Below are positions 27,438 to 36,992 of a stretch of DNA of 64,000 bases, piece by piece; within the stretch, counting starts at the first letter, position 1; the number at the start of each line of letters is the position of its first letter. The DNA is from Polyangiaceae bacterium (lineage in GTDB: Bacteria > Myxococcota_A > Polyangia > Polyangiales > Polyangiaceae): NCBI GenBank assembly GCA_015075635.1, contig JABTUA010000001.1:682001-746000 (forward strand), in the 5' to 3' direction. The translations under genes and the position numbers were made by a program. Below the pieces are notes generated by a model. It saw only the letters and a list, made by a program, of their open reading frames with translations. It did no database searches and was not told the origin of the DNA.

Positions 27438-27672
27438 AGGCGCACTTTCGCGCTCTGTTGTGCAGCGCCGCCAAGCCCACGGCGCCTTGCCCGCGGTTGA
27501 AGTTCGAAAGTCACTCACGCGTTCCCACGCGTCTCGATCAGCCCCGAGGTCGTGCCGCTGGTGGCCATGCCACTGATGGCGTACCGGCGCTGCTCGCGGC
27601 CCATCGCGCTCGGGCCAGAATCACCGTCAGGATCCGACGAAGCACGGAACTTCACCGTCGATTTTCAACGCT
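27438..27672. other. ORF-less cassette, family B
   Basis: 235 bp, the third copy of the cassette at 12233 and 15319. Confidence 0.75.
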
Positions 27673-27838
27673 GGCTAACTCGACGTTGCACCCGCCGAAC
27701 GCCGGCCAGGCCGAGTTTCACCGTCCGTTCCGCGCCGGCGGGCGACCACTCTGTCTTCGGAACTCGCCCGCCTCTGCGGCGCCTCGCGCTCTGCTAAGAT
27801 CATCTCCGGCGTTCGCGGGTGAACGCCGATCGTTAGGC
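27673..27838 (+). repeat. attC-41
   Basis: R'' GGCTAAC, R' GTTAGGC; outer arm TCGACG, inner stem class ii. Matches attC-24 and the split attC-21. Confidence 0.95.
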
Positions 27839-27844
27839 GGACTC

Positions 27845-28285
27845 ATGACGTTCCCGTTAAGCTCCCTTCGCATTGCTGCAGCCGCGCTGTTGATGACGGT
27901 CGCTCAATCCACAGGCGCCGAACCACCGCCCGGCCTCGAGCAGCGCACTCCCGCCGCCACTCAGCGCGCCTGGGGGTGGATCGCCACCGCCGCGGGCTCC
28001 AGCCTCCTCTTCACAAGCGCCTACGCATACACGCGCGCTGGCTCCCTGACCGGCGATGTCCCGGCTCGCTGTGATGACCGCTCAAGGGATGGTGAAGCCG
28101 GATGCGACTCCGCTCGATGGCGTCGCATGTTCTGGATGACGGGCCCGCTTGGTGCTGCAACAGCGACCGCGGGCATCGTTCTGCTGGCAACCGCTCCCAC
28201 CGCCGAGCCCGACCGAAGGACTTGGCACATCGACGCAGCACCTGGACCGCGCGACCTTACACTTCGAGTTGGCGCAACATTTTGA
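27845..28285 (+). CDS. Hypothetical exported membrane protein
   Basis: A 146-residue protein whose ATG is 6 nt after the attC core. An N-terminal signal (LRIAAAALLMTVAQSTGA) is followed by two hydrophobic stretches (WIATAAGSSLLFTSAYAY and GPLGAATATAGIVLLATA) separated by a polar loop with two Cys. This two-helix exported architecture is common in Myxococcota; no function is assigned. Confidence 0.65.
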   Translation: MTFPLSSLRIAAAALLMTVAQSTGAEPPPGLEQRTPAATQRAWGWIATAAGSSLLFTSAYAYTRAGSLTGDVPARCDDRSRDGEAGCDSARWRRMFWMTGPLGAATATAGIVLLATAPTAEPDRRTWHIDAAPGPRDLTLRVGATF

Positions 28286-28302
28286 CTGAGTTGTCAGCCG
28301 CC

Positions 28303-28469
28303 GCCTAACTCGACGTTCCACCCGCCGAACGCCGGCCGTGCCGTGTTTCACCGTCCGTTCCGCGCCGGCGGGCGACCACTCTGTCTTCGGCACTCGCCCG
28401 CCTCTGCAGCGCCTCGCGCTCTGCTAAGATCATCTCCGGCGTTCGCGGGTGAACGCCGCCCCGTTATGC
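28303..28469 (+). repeat. attC-42
   Basis: R'' GCCTAAC, R' GTTATGC; outer arm TCGACG, inner stem class ii. Confidence 0.95.
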
Positions 28470-28542
28470 GGACGAAGGCCTCGCGAGCAGCGCCCAAGAT
28501 CGTCTCGCGCCTGCGCATTGACGGCATGCTACCGTTTCCCCA

Positions 28543-29022
28543 ATGCGACTCGCGGCGCTCACGTGCATTCTCGTTGTGCCCGTCGCTTGTGCCAGCGACT
28601 CGAAGGACTCCGCGGAAGCAGACGCGGCCGATGGCACGGCGCCCGAATGCTCGACCAGCTGCGATCCGTGTCCAGCTGGCAGCCATTGTCTAGCAGTAGG
28701 CAGCTTCGGCAAGCCAATCGTCCCCGCTTGTGTGAAGCTGTGCAACGCCACGGACGAATGCGGCGCCGATGAAATCTGCCTCATCCCAGGCGCAGTCGGA
28801 AATGCTTACTGCGTCTCCGGAGCCCTTCCTGCCCAATGCGGCGCGTACGCCACAGGACACTGCGATTTCTTCGGGTACTCCGAGTGCCGGGACGCGAACA
28901 CCCTGGCCGTGGGCATCGACAAGATCGGGGTTCTGTGTGGCCACAAGCTTGTTCGGTGCCCGAAGGGATGCGAGGGCGGGCCTTTCGACGGCGGGTACGC
29001 TCCGGCCAAGTGCGTGCCGTAG
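28543..29022 (+). CDS. Cys-rich lipoprotein of unknown function
   Basis: A 159-residue protein. The signal peptide LAALTCILVVPVACASDS carries a lipobox VAC at residue 16. An acidic linker leads to 16 or more Cys in the mature protein (CSTSCDPCPAGSHC, CVKLCNATDECGADEIC), an arrangement seen in many polyangial surface lipoproteins. It occupies a cassette alone on the plus strand. Confidence 0.7.
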   Translation: MRLAALTCILVVPVACASDSKDSAEADAADGTAPECSTSCDPCPAGSHCLAVGSFGKPIVPACVKLCNATDECGADEICLIPGAVGNAYCVSGALPAQCGAYATGHCDFFGYSECRDANTLAVGIDKIGVLCGHKLVRCPKGCEGGPFDGGYAPAKCVP

Positions 29023-29052
29023 GCACAACGGCAGCGACGTCCCGGATCCGCC

Positions 29053-29218
29053 GCATAACTCACGTTGCACCCGCCGAACACCGGCCCTGCCGACTTCACC
29101 GTCCGTCCCGCTTCCGCGGGCGACCATTGATTAGCGGCACTCGCCCGCGTGCGTTCACGCCTTGCCGACTGACGACTTGACGCTCGGCGTTCGCGGGTGA
29201 ACGTGTGTCTCGTTATAC
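29053..29218 (+). repeat. attC-43
   Basis: R'' GCATAAC, R' GTTATAC; outer arm TCACG (GAACACCGG instead of GAACGCCGG), inner stem class i. Confidence 0.95.
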
Positions 29219-29227
29219 AGCCATCAC

Positions 29228-29590
29228 ATGAGGCGAAGAGCGTTCGTCGCCGTGGTTCTTTCGCTGGCTGCTGCGGCTCCAGCTTGCGCCGATCACGCTG
29301 CGGCCCCGACCGCGTCTGGCGCTGTCACAGTCACGGGCAAAGTCCTTCACATCGCGGACGACAGTGAAGTCGACGGCCCCATCGTCCTCATGATCGAGTC
29401 GCCACCCGGTGAGAGCATCGACCTGCACTTCGGCTCTGTGTTCACTTCACCGTCACCGGATGCTGCCCGACGTGCCACCTTTGCGGTCGTGCGTCGGGCC
29501 AAAGTGGGCGACATCGTCCGAGCTCGAGGCACGCGCACGCGCAAAGGCGAGATCTGGCTTGAGCATCTCGAAATCCTGGGCCGAGACTGA
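29228..29590 (+). CDS. Small exported protein with an OB-like beta barrel
   Basis: A 120-residue protein with signal peptide RRRAFVAVVLSLAAAAPACA and a beta-rich mature part (GAVTVTGKVLHIADD, IVLMIESPPGESIDLHFG, VGDIVRARGTRTRKGEIW, LEHLEILG) that reads like an oligonucleotide/oligosaccharide-binding fold. Whether the Cys at residue 20 is lipidated is unclear. The start ATG is 10 nt after the attC core. Confidence 0.65.
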   Translation: MRRRAFVAVVLSLAAAAPACADHAAAPTASGAVTVTGKVLHIADDSEVDGPIVLMIESPPGESIDLHFGSVFTSPSPDAARRATFAVVRRAKVGDIVRARGTRTRKGEIWLEHLEILGRD

Positions 29591-29613
29591 TTCGATCAGC
29601 CTTCGCCGGTGCT

Positions 29614-29779
29614 GTCTAACTCGACGTTGCACCCGCCGAACGCCGGTAGTGGCGAGTTTCACCGTCCGTTCCGCGTCGGCGGGCGACCACTCTGTCTTCG
29701 GCACTCGCCCGCCTCTGCAGCGCCTCGCGCTCTGCTACGATGATCTCCGGCGTTCGCGGGTGAACGCCGTTCGTTATCC
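29614..29779 (+). repeat. attC-44
   Basis: R'' GTCTAAC, R' GTTATCC; outer arm TCGACG, inner stem class ii. Confidence 0.95.
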
Positions 29780-30092
29780 AGATCAGATTTTCCCGACGAG
29801 GACGGCAGCGCCGCGAGCCTGAAGCGCCGCGACTCCATCACCGCCGTAAGTCACTCAGGCCTCCGGTCGCGCCTGGCCAAGCCCCGAGCGTCGTGGCGCT
29901 CGAAGCGGAGCGAGCCGTGAACGAACGCGGCGCTGCTTGGTGGCCCAACGCCGCGGCGCCTGCCGTGTCGTCCTCGAACGCCGAGCAAGCAGAACCGCGC
30001 CGCTCTGAACCCGAGCTCCAAGACCACGGCGCTGCGACACACGGTGACGCCAGGAGCCTCAGTGCCCAGAATCACCGAGTTTCCTACGCACT
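29780..30092. other. ORF-less cassette, family D
   Basis: 313 bp, starting AGATCAGATTTTCC and ending CCCAGAATCACCGAGTTTCC. Close relative of the adjacent cassette at 30261. Confidence 0.75.
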
Positions 30093-30260
30093 GCATAACT
30101 TGTCGTTGCACCCGCCGAACGCCGCTTTGGCCTTGCCCAACCGTCCGTTCCGCTCCCGCGGGCGACCACACTGTCTGCGGCACTCGCCCGCGGTTGCAGC
30201 GCCACGCGGTCTGATATGTTTGGCCTGCGGCGTTCGCGGGTGAACGCCAATTCGTTATAC
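30093..30260 (+). repeat. attC-45
   Basis: R'' GCATAAC, R' GTTATAC; outer arm TTGTCG, inner stem class i. Confidence 0.95.
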
Positions 30261-30573
30261 AGATCAGATTCTTCCATCGGGGAGGGCAGCGCTGCGAACC
30301 AGCACCGCCGCGACTCCATCACCGCCGTAAGTCACTCGCGCCTCCGGTCGCGCCTTGCCAAGCCCCGACCGTCGTGCCGCTCGAGGCCGTGCCCACCGCG
30401 AACGAAGGCGGCGCTGCTTGGTGGCCCAACGCGGCGGCGCTTCGTGTTTCGTACTCGAACGCCGAGCAAGCAGAACCGCGCCGCGCTGAACCCGAGCTCC
30501 AAGACCACGGCGCTGCGACAAACGGTGACGCCAGGAGCCTCAGTGCCCAGAATCACCGAGTTTCCTGCGCACT
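30261..30573. other. ORF-less cassette, family D
   Basis: 313 bp, forming a tandem pair with the cassette at 29780; the copies differ by scattered substitutions but keep length. Confidence 0.75.
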
Positions 30574-30740
30574 GTATAACTTGTCGTTCCACCCGCCGAA
30601 CGCCGGCTATGCCCTGTTTCACCGTCCGTTCCGCGCCGGCGGGCGACACACTGTCTTCGGCGCTCGCCCGCCGCTGCAGCGCCTCGCGCTCTGTTAAACT
30701 CAGGAGCCGGCGTTCGCGGGTGAACGCCAATTCGTTATCC
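30574..30740 (+). repeat. attC-46
   Basis: R'' GTATAAC, R' GTTATCC; outer arm TTGTCG, inner stem class ii. Confidence 0.95.
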
Positions 30741-31106
30741 GGACCGACCGTGCATGATCCGCTGGGACTGGGACCCCGTCACGGAGGACCTCGGTCTTGC
30801 CAGCTGCCTATGCGGACGTGTACGTTCCTTCGGTCTCACTCTGAGATCGGGACGGGCGGCGATCCTCGCGGCCCTCGCGCCGTCTTCGCCCCGGAAACCC
30901 AGATGCCCGTTTCGTCCGCGACTTTGGGGAATTGAACAACCTCAGCTTGCGTGTCGCCGAGGGCGCAGAGCACGCGAACGGGCTCCATCAAGCGGCACTG
31001 AACCTCGTTTCGGGGAGGACCTACCGCAAGCCACACGCGCTGCGCCCGTTGCCTTTGCTGGCCGCCCAGGCGCAGAATCCAAGGGTTTCGGCACGGAGGA
31101 ATCCAA
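30741..31106. other. 366-bp leader without a recognised gene
   Basis: Short frames exist on both strands (one plus-strand ORF begins ATGATCCGCTGGGACTGGGA) but none has a recognisable fold or consistent codon bias. It may be a decayed gene or the regulatory leader of the Sel1 lipoprotein gene. Confidence 0.35.
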
Positions 31107-32144
31107 GTGCGTTTCGCCACACTCTTGCTGATTAGTGCCTTGCTGGGGTGCGAAAGGGCAGGGTCCGCCGAGCGCGCGCCGCCGGACCACCCAACACAAG
31201 AGCCCGCGCCGGAAACGTCGCCGACCGAATGGCGGAAGGCGAAGTGCGACGACGGCGATGGCGAGGCCTGCTGGACCATCGGCTACAGGTACGAGAAGGG
31301 GTACAGCGACCAGGATGGCTTCTATCCGCAGGACTACGGCGCTGCCGCAAACTACTACAAACGAGGATGTACGCTTGGTGCGCTCAGTGCTTGCAACAGC
31401 TTTGCCCGTCTGCTGCGGGATGGCCACGGAGTCACCCGCGACGACCGCGGCGCAACGAACTTGTTCGTGGCCACGTGCGAGCGCGGGGACGCCATGTCGT
31501 GCGCCGAGGCGGGTGTTGCGCACCTCAACATTGATGTCGCCCGCGCAGAAGCGTTCTTTCGCAAGGCATGCACCGGGGGAAACATCGCGGGATGCAAAGC
31601 GCTGCAACGAATGGCTACCATGCCCAGGGACGCAAAGGTCCCGCCGCCGGTCGGCGGCGGAGGCTTCCGCCTTGGCTCGACACTCGACGAGGCGGCCGCC
31701 GCGTGTCGCGGGGGCGGCTTCGACTGGATGGTCGCCGTCGAGAACGAGACGCACGGCAAATGCACCGGAGTACCGGGGAAGGTCGGTTTGGACGTCGCCT
31801 ACGTCCAGTCCTGCGCAAGTGGCAAGGTCTGTGACATCATGCTCGGCAAGACCCTTAGCCCCTCCAATCCGAACCAATGGCCAAACGAGTTTCAGGCCAA
31901 GCTAACCGCGCTTGAGGCCCACTATGGCAAGCCGTCGGAGCTGAAACACAAGGTGCCAACAGAGTGCTCCACGACGTTGGCGAATTGCATCGAGAGCAAG
32001 CGCGCCGAGATACACGCATGGTGGACGTGGGCAAGTGGCGAACAGGTTGTTCTGGTCGTGACCGTCATCACGGGCCGTCCGGGTCTTTGGGTGAAGTATC
32101 TCACCGCCGAATCATCGCGGCGCGCAAACGTCAATTCGCTCTGA
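31107..32144 (+). CDS. Sel1-repeat lipoprotein
   Basis: A 345-residue protein with a GTG start and GGAGGA about 5 nt upstream. The signal peptide FATLLLISALLGCERA has a lipobox LLGC. Residues 45-180 carry Sel1/TPR-like repeats in the Cys-bearing form typical of Myxococcota (GDGEACWTIGYRYEKG, GALSACNSFARLLRDG, GDAMSCAEAGVAHLN, GNIAGCKALQRM). The C-terminal half is a separate domain of unknown family, with GFRLGSTLDEAAAACRGGGF and a Trp-rich end. It is followed in the same cassette by a second gene with no attC between. Confidence 0.8.
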   Translation: MRFATLLLISALLGCERAGSAERAPPDHPTQEPAPETSPTEWRKAKCDDGDGEACWTIGYRYEKGYSDQDGFYPQDYGAAANYYKRGCTLGALSACNSFARLLRDGHGVTRDDRGATNLFVATCERGDAMSCAEAGVAHLNIDVARAEAFFRKACTGGNIAGCKALQRMATMPRDAKVPPPVGGGGFRLGSTLDEAAAACRGGGFDWMVAVENETHGKCTGVPGKVGLDVAYVQSCASGKVCDIMLGKTLSPSNPNQWPNEFQAKLTALEAHYGKPSELKHKVPTECSTTLANCIESKRAEIHAWWTWASGEQVVLVVTVITGRPGLWVKYLTAESSRRANVNSL

Positions 32145-32328
32145 GCGAGCCGGCTCCGCAAAGCCGAGCGGAGATCCTTCGGATGCTGAAGCGTTGGAGG
32201 CGCACCGCGCGATGTCCAACTCCGCCGAACAAGGGCGGCGCACGCGCTCGCCGTCGCACTTCAACACCGTCGTTGCACCAACGTTTGAGACGGTCGTCAT
32301 CGCCGCAGAGTCCACGAGGAGTCGGCCA

Positions 32329-33129
32329 ATGACTCCGCGCATCATCTCCGAGGGGTCACCACTGGATCGGCTGCCCGCCGGTCTCGATCATGCGCAGCGT
32401 GGGTGGCTCGAGGGCCTCCGATACTCCGTGGAGATCGCCGACCTGTCGATGCGTCGCCTTCGTGGACTCCTTCTTGACCTGGTGGGGCGCGCTTCCGCTG
32501 CCGGAGAAAGCCAGCAGGTCATCTTGGATCCCGACGCCTACACAGCGGTCGTCGCTGATGCCTGGACGTTCCTCGATGCGACCTGGCGCCTGAAACGATT
32601 CCTTGTCGACGGTCGGCTGCCTCGCCCGCCTGGTCCACCGCAGGAGCCTCCAGAAGAAACCGACGTGACGCTCGATCTGTCCCGATTCGAGGATGCGCTG
32701 ACCGACGTGAAGGCCGCGCGCGACGGGTTTCAGCACTTCGACGACCAAGCCGCACGCATCGCAAGTGAACGCAAACCAGTCTGGGGGTACATCAATTGGG
32801 CTGTGATCTCGCCGGAAACGAAGACAGGCCACACGTGTTTGCTCGTGCCCGGTGGGCTACCGCCGGGATCCACCAACTTCAGCTTCGTCAACCCGGCCGG
32901 CAAGCCCTTCCACCCGCCGGTGGACCATATCGTGCTGCATGCGTTCGACAAGAGTATCGACCTCACCGAGCTTCATCGTCAGCTTGCAGATGTTACGCAG
33001 CGCCTGGAGACGATCCTTCGACCTCAGTTTGAAGGTTCCGGGGTCAACGCGGCGACCTTCTTGGTGTTGATAAAGCTGAGCTTCGGTTCCACAGGCGAGC
33101 CCGAACCCACCGTTGGCGCCGCCGGATAA
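32329..33129 (+). CDS. Hypothetical soluble protein
   Basis: A 266-residue protein with a mostly helical N-terminal half (LDHAQRGWLEGLRYSVEIAD, RRLRGLLLDLVGRAS, DAWTFLDATWRLKRFL) and the conserved-looking phrase AARDGFQHFDDQAARIA. No signal or TM segment. The ATG preceded by GAGGAG 8-9 nt upstream is chosen over the open extension to 32194. The TAA stop is the R'' core of attC-47. It shares a cassette with the Sel1 lipoprotein gene. Confidence 0.65.
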   Translation: MTPRIISEGSPLDRLPAGLDHAQRGWLEGLRYSVEIADLSMRRLRGLLLDLVGRASAAGESQQVILDPDAYTAVVADAWTFLDATWRLKRFLVDGRLPRPPGPPQEPPEETDVTLDLSRFEDALTDVKAARDGFQHFDDQAARIASERKPVWGYINWAVISPETKTGHTCLLVPGGLPPGSTNFSFVNPAGKPFHPPVDHIVLHAFDKSIDLTELHRQLADVTQRLETILRPQFEGSGVNAATFLVLIKLSFGSTGEPEPTVGAAG

Positions 33130-33289
33130 CTCACGTTGCACCCGCCGAACGCCGGTTTTGCCTTGCCCAACCGTCCGTTCCGCTTCCGCGGGCGAACATT
33201 CTGATGCGGCACTCGCCCGCGTCTGTCGTGCCTCGCCGACTGACGACTTGACGCTCGGCGTTCGCGGGTGAACGTGTGTCCCGTTATTC
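33124..33289 (+). repeat. attC-47
   Basis: R'' GGATAAC (contains a gene stop), R' GTTATTC; outer arm TCACG, inner stem class i. Confidence 0.95.
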
Positions 33290-33679
33290 GGCCGACGGCA
33301 ATTGGCTGCAACTCGGGTCGCCCAGCCTCTGGCAAAGGTGGCGGAGCATTCTGCGGTTGGGCTCGTTGAACGCTCTCCCCGCCTGCCAATGTCTCTTCAG
33401 GTTCTCCTTGACCCTCACCATCTTCTTCACTTCGCCGAGCCCCGCATCAAGGCCCTGGTCGCGAATAGCACGACGCGCCTCCATCTCCTCCTCAAGCTCG
33501 CGCTCGTCCGGGCTGGGTGAAGGGGCTCGCTCATCAAAGTCCACGGCGTCCTCGCCCGCTGCAGGGCTCGTCGGGATGCGCGCGGGTGTCTGCGCCGTCT
33601 TCATCAAGCCGACCGTGGCCGCCACCCCAAGGGCAATCACGACAAGCATTGCGATCGTGAGGACGCGAGCCCGAACCAT
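33284..33679 (-). CDS. Membrane-anchored hypothetical protein (copy 2)
   Basis: Translates to the same 131 residues as the gene at 18560; the whole cassette and its downstream attC appear duplicated. The stop again falls in the complement of an R' core. The preceding attC differs from that of copy 1, so the copy moved as a single cassette. Confidence 0.65.
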   Translation of the reverse strand: MVRARVLTIAMLVVIALGVAATVGLMKTAQTPARIPTSPAAGEDAVDFDERAPSPSPDERELEEEMEARRAIRDQGLDAGLGEVKKMVRVKENLKRHWQAGRAFNEPNRRMLRHLCQRLGDPSCSQLPSAE

Positions 33680-33736
33680 TGGGTCACTCGAAATGATACG
33701 CCGTGCGACATGATGTCGCGATCGCCCCGAAACGCC

Positions 33737-33901
33737 GCATAACTCGACGTTCCACCCGCCGAACGCCGGCCAGGCGAGTTTCACCGTCCGTTCCGCGTCG
33801 CGGGCGCGCTCACTGTCTGCGGCACTGCGCCCGCTCTGCAGCGCCTCGCCGTCTGCTACGATGATCTCCGGCGTTCGCGGGTGAACGCGAATTCGTTATA
33901 C
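33737..33901 (+). repeat. attC-48
   Basis: R'' GCATAAC, R' GTTATAC; outer arm TCGACG, inner stem class iii. Matches attC-31. Confidence 0.95.
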
Positions 33902-34216
33902 AGATCAGGCTTCTCCAACCGGAGAGACAGCGCCGAGCGCGCCAGTACCGCCGCGACGACGGACGACGCTGACGGTCTCTCGCGCATCCGGTCGCGCCTT
34001 GCCGACCCCCAACCGTCTTCGCGGCTGAAGCGACGACGACTGCGAACGCAAGCGGCGCTGCATGGGCATCGGAAGCGCCACGCCGAGCAACAGGTCCGAG
34101 AAATGCCCAGCACTCAGCACCCGCGCCGGCTGAGCTCGAGTTCCAAGTCCACAGCGCCCCGACTCACGGTGACGCCGGAGTCTCAGTGCCCAGAATCACC
34201 GATATTTCAAAGCACT
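33902..34216. other. ORF-less cassette, family D
   Basis: 315 bp, apparently identical to the cassette at 16621. Confidence 0.75.
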
Positions 34217-34381
34217 GTATAACTGCCGTTCCACCCGACGAACGCCGGCCTGGCCTTGCCCCACCGTCCGTTCCGCGCCCGCGGGCGACACACTGATGCG
34301 GCACGCGCCCGCGTGCGTTCACGCCCCGCGCTCTGTTACGATGTTCCTCGGCGTTCGCGGGTGAACGTCATCTCGTTATTC
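34217..34381 (+). repeat. attC-49
   Basis: R'' GTATAAC, R' GTTATTC; outer arm TGCCG, inner stem class i. Matches attC-27. Confidence 0.95.
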
Positions 34382-34399
34382 GGCCGTTGACCGTACGGC

Positions 34400-34939
34400 T
34401 CACTTCTCCCAGAACACCATGCCCCGCATGGAGAACTCGCTGATGTCCACCGTTCCTGACGGACCAGACGCGCCCAGGTTGCATGAACCCGTACCCCCAA
34501 CTCGGTACTCGCGCACGTCCGGATAGTTGTCATCAACCACCGTGTGCTCGGCCACATCAATCGTGCAGGCGCCACCTGGCGTCTGCCACGCCTGCTGAGA
34601 GCTCTGCCTGACCACGCCGACGTCGGCCTGCACCATGCCCGTGGTTCCCTCTGAGACCTCGTGCAACGCGAACTTCATCTGCTCGCCTTGGTCCCCTGGC
34701 AGCCCGATGAACGTGACCACCGTCCGCGGGCCGGGCGGGTAGCTCCCGCTTGCATCGCAGGGTGCCTTGCCGCTCGTCGTCACCTCCACCGCTCCAGAGA
34801 GGGTAACCGTCAAGGCGCAGTCCTCACCAGTGGCCTGTTCGCCATCGTTGTCGTCGCCGCCGCACCCTGCAATCGCTACCGCACACGCCAGCGTACACAA
34901 GCGCAACATGCTGGCTGGCAGTCTAGGCGTCACTGCCAT
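34400..34939 (-). CDS. Secreted lipoprotein of unknown function
   Basis: A 179-residue protein. The signal peptide RLCTLACAVAIAGCGGDDND has a strong lipobox IAGC. The mature part is beta-rich (CALTVTLSGAVEVTTSG, RTVVTFIGLPGDQGEQMKF, GTVDISEFSMRGMVFW) with four to five Cys. A second ATG 30 nt downstream is also possible. It lies alone on the minus strand of its cassette. Confidence 0.68.
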   Translation of the reverse strand: MAVTPRLPASMLRLCTLACAVAIAGCGGDDNDGEQATGEDCALTVTLSGAVEVTTSGKAPCDASGSYPPGPRTVVTFIGLPGDQGEQMKFALHEVSEGTTGMVQADVGVVRQSSQQAWQTPGGACTIDVAEHTVVDDNYPDVREYRVGGTGSCNLGASGPSGTVDISEFSMRGMVFWEK

Positions 34940-34989
34940 CGACGTCGAGCGTTCGCGAAGGACGTGGGCCGACCGCCGAAGCATCCGCC

Positions 34990-35154
34990 GCATAACTCAC
35001 GTTGCACCCGCCGAACGCCGGCCCTGCCGACTTCACCGTCCGTTCCGCGCCCGCGGGCGACCAAACTGATGCGGCACTCGCCCGCGTCTGCAGCGCCTTG
35101 CCGAACGACGACTTGACGCTCGGCGTTCGCGGGTGAACGTGTGTCTCGTTAGAC
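34990..35154 (+). repeat. attC-50
   Basis: R'' GCATAAC, R' GTTAGAC; outer arm TCACG, inner stem class i. Confidence 0.95.
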
Positions 35155-35172
35155 CGCCGTAGCAGAGTGGCC

Positions 35173-35892
35173 ATGCCTTCCGAGTTGATCCTCTGTGTCC
35201 CCGGGCCTTGGCGCGACAGAAACGAGTTTCTTGGACGCGTCGTCACGCACGAGCCCAAAGGGCGCTTCATGTTCGCCGGAGGCGTGCTGGCTGACATCGA
35301 GATGAAAGACCACGTCGCAGCGGAGTTCGAGGAGGGGGTTCCACATCTGTCTCGTGCGTTTGCCATCGCGGGACAGGGTTGCGTCCCCGACACCCTTGCT
35401 GCCAAGCTCGAGAATTGCCCCGTGGTCTTCCTGCATTTCCCCATCAACCTCGCTGAACAGCGAGACCGGGTCGTCCGGTTCTCCACGGTTCTGCGAGGCG
35501 CTGGGGGGCTCGCCGTGAAGGTTGAGTCGGCAGGCGTGGCGCACACCTGGGAGCGTTGGTTCGAGCTCCTTGGCGGGAGTGCTTTCGACCTCTATTGCGC
35601 TGCGGTCGTCCTCGTTGGGGGTGATGACCGCTACTACTCTTGCGGCATGCACCACTTCGGCCTCGCAGATTGCGCGGTGTCGCGTCGGATGCCGATCGAA
35701 TCTGCGGCCGACCTGATCAATCAGTTCAACTACTGGTGCATCGCGGAGCGCCCGACGCTCGCTTCAGGGCACACATTTTCGGTCTCGGCCGACGCTCCCG
35801 CGTATCGCCTGGCGCAGCACCCAGACTCCCTCCACCCTCCAGATGACCTATTCCACAATCCACACGGCGTATGGCATCTGGACGCGGTCTAA
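35173..35892 (+). CDS. DUF4261-like protein
   Basis: A 239-residue soluble protein. It starts with a strand (SELILCVPGPWRDRNEFLG), has a helix-rich middle (FSTVLRGAGGLAVKVES, HTWERWFELLGG) and ends with GMHHFGLADCAV, INQFNYWCIAERPTLASGHT and FHNPHGVWHL. The FGL-D and NPxGxWHL phrases resemble DUF4261-type proteins found near polymorphic toxin loci; the assignment is tentative. An in-frame GTG 6 nt upstream is an alternative start. The stop lies in the R'' core of attC-51. Confidence 0.6.
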   Translation: MPSELILCVPGPWRDRNEFLGRVVTHEPKGRFMFAGGVLADIEMKDHVAAEFEEGVPHLSRAFAIAGQGCVPDTLAAKLENCPVVFLHFPINLAEQRDRVVRFSTVLRGAGGLAVKVESAGVAHTWERWFELLGGSAFDLYCAAVVLVGGDDRYYSCGMHHFGLADCAVSRRMPIESAADLINQFNYWCIAERPTLASGHTFSVSADAPAYRLAQHPDSLHPPDDLFHNPHGVWHLDAV

Positions 35893-36050
35893 CTCGACGT
35901 TGCACCCGCCGAACGCCGGTCTGGCCTTGCCCCACCGTCCGTTCCGATTTCGCGGGCGACCACTCTGATGCGGCACTCGCCCACGCTGCAGCGCCCCGCG
36001 CTCTGCTACGATGTTCCTGGCGTTCGCGGGTGAACGCGAATTCGTTAGGC
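35887..36050 (+). repeat. attC-51
   Basis: R'' GTCTAAC (contains a gene stop), R' GTTAGGC; outer arm TCGACG, inner stem class i with one mismatch (CGCCCACG). Confidence 0.95.
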
Positions 36051-36092
36051 GGACAAACGTTGAGCGCATACTCGACCAGTTCTCCCTACTGC

Positions 36093-36722
36093 GTGTGCCG
36101 AGTCGCCGCTCGACTTCACCGATACTCTGCACTTGCAGCGCTCTCCGTAGCTTTTGTGACTTGCCATGACAAGCGCGACTCGCCGGGCGCACCTGGCACG
36201 CCTTCTGTGGCGCCTCCGCTGCCCTTGGAGGATGCTCCGTCGCCGGACCAAGCAGCTTTTTTCGAGCGCGTTGCCAAGTACAGATTGACCCCTGACCGAA
36301 TCGGCGACGCGGCACCGACCTGCCGACCCACCCGATCAGACAGCGGTCCATGCGAAACCGTGCTGCAGGTGAGGACCAACCCGGATCGGGTCTTCGTTGC
36401 CACGTTCTACAGGGACGCTCCGGCGGCCATCCATTTCTCGCAGGAGTTCGGCACGAGTGTCCGGTGCCCGGGGATCGGTGCGACGATTCTCTTCGGGTAT
36501 CGCACACCCCCCGGGGTGACACCCGAAATTGCCGGGCAGCGCTGCGAATTCCGAACGGGTGCGCTTTCCGGCCTCCAACTTTTGATCGAGAGGCTACCCA
36601 TAGACGGCGGCGCCTACATCGGGCGAGTGCACGTCTTCTCCCAGGAGTACGTGGAGCGAGATCGCGCTTTCGCCGACGTGGTTGCGAAGGGCGCAGCCCT
36701 GGCGGTGCCTCCCCACCGGTAA
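36093..36722 (+). CDS. Probable lipoprotein of unknown function
   Basis: About 209 residues. The N-terminus HRYSALAALSVAFVTCHDKR looks like a lipoprotein signal with Cys at the VTC site; a Pro-rich linker follows and then a compact domain (CETVLQVRTNPDRVFVATFY, CPGIGATILFGYRTPPGVT, AYIGRVHVFSQEYV). No ATG fits; GTG at 36093 or TTG at 36060 are candidates. Confidence 0.55.
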   Translation: MCRVAARLHRYSALAALSVAFVTCHDKRDSPGAPGTPSVAPPLPLEDAPSPDQAAFFERVAKYRLTPDRIGDAAPTCRPTRSDSGPCETVLQVRTNPDRVFVATFYRDAPAAIHFSQEFGTSVRCPGIGATILFGYRTPPGVTPEIAGQRCEFRTGALSGLQLLIERLPIDGGAYIGRVHVFSQEYVERDRAFADVVAKGAALAVPPHR

Positions 36723-36769
36723 AGTCGGCAACCACGTTTCGTTGCTGATGAAGGGACCTCGGGCGAGCC

Positions 36770-36934
36770 GCCTAACTCACGTTGCACCCGCCGAACGCCG
36801 GTCTTGCCGACTTCACCGTCCGTCCCGCGCCCGCGGGCGAACATTCTGATGCGGCACTCGCCCGCGTCTGTGGCGCCTTGCCGACTGACGACTTGACGCT
36901 CGGCGTTCGCGGGTGAACGTGTGTCTCGTTATGC
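36770..36934 (+). repeat. attC-52
   Basis: R'' GCCTAAC, R' GTTATGC; outer arm TCACG, inner stem class i. Confidence 0.95.
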
Positions 36935-36992
36935 AGACACGCCGCACTGCTAGCCGGTGCATCTCGCGTAGTCTGCTACGCTGAAGCTCATT

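Noticed and set aside
30741..31106. Plus-strand ORF starting at 30754
   Set aside because: Low complexity, no recognisable domain, ends beyond the well-supported GTG and ribosome-binding site of the Sel1 gene.
32145..32328. A degenerate attC between the Sel1 lipoprotein gene and the next gene (GTCCAACTCCGCCGAAC)
   Set aside because: Only a short resemblance to R''; no matching right arm or GTTRRRY core.
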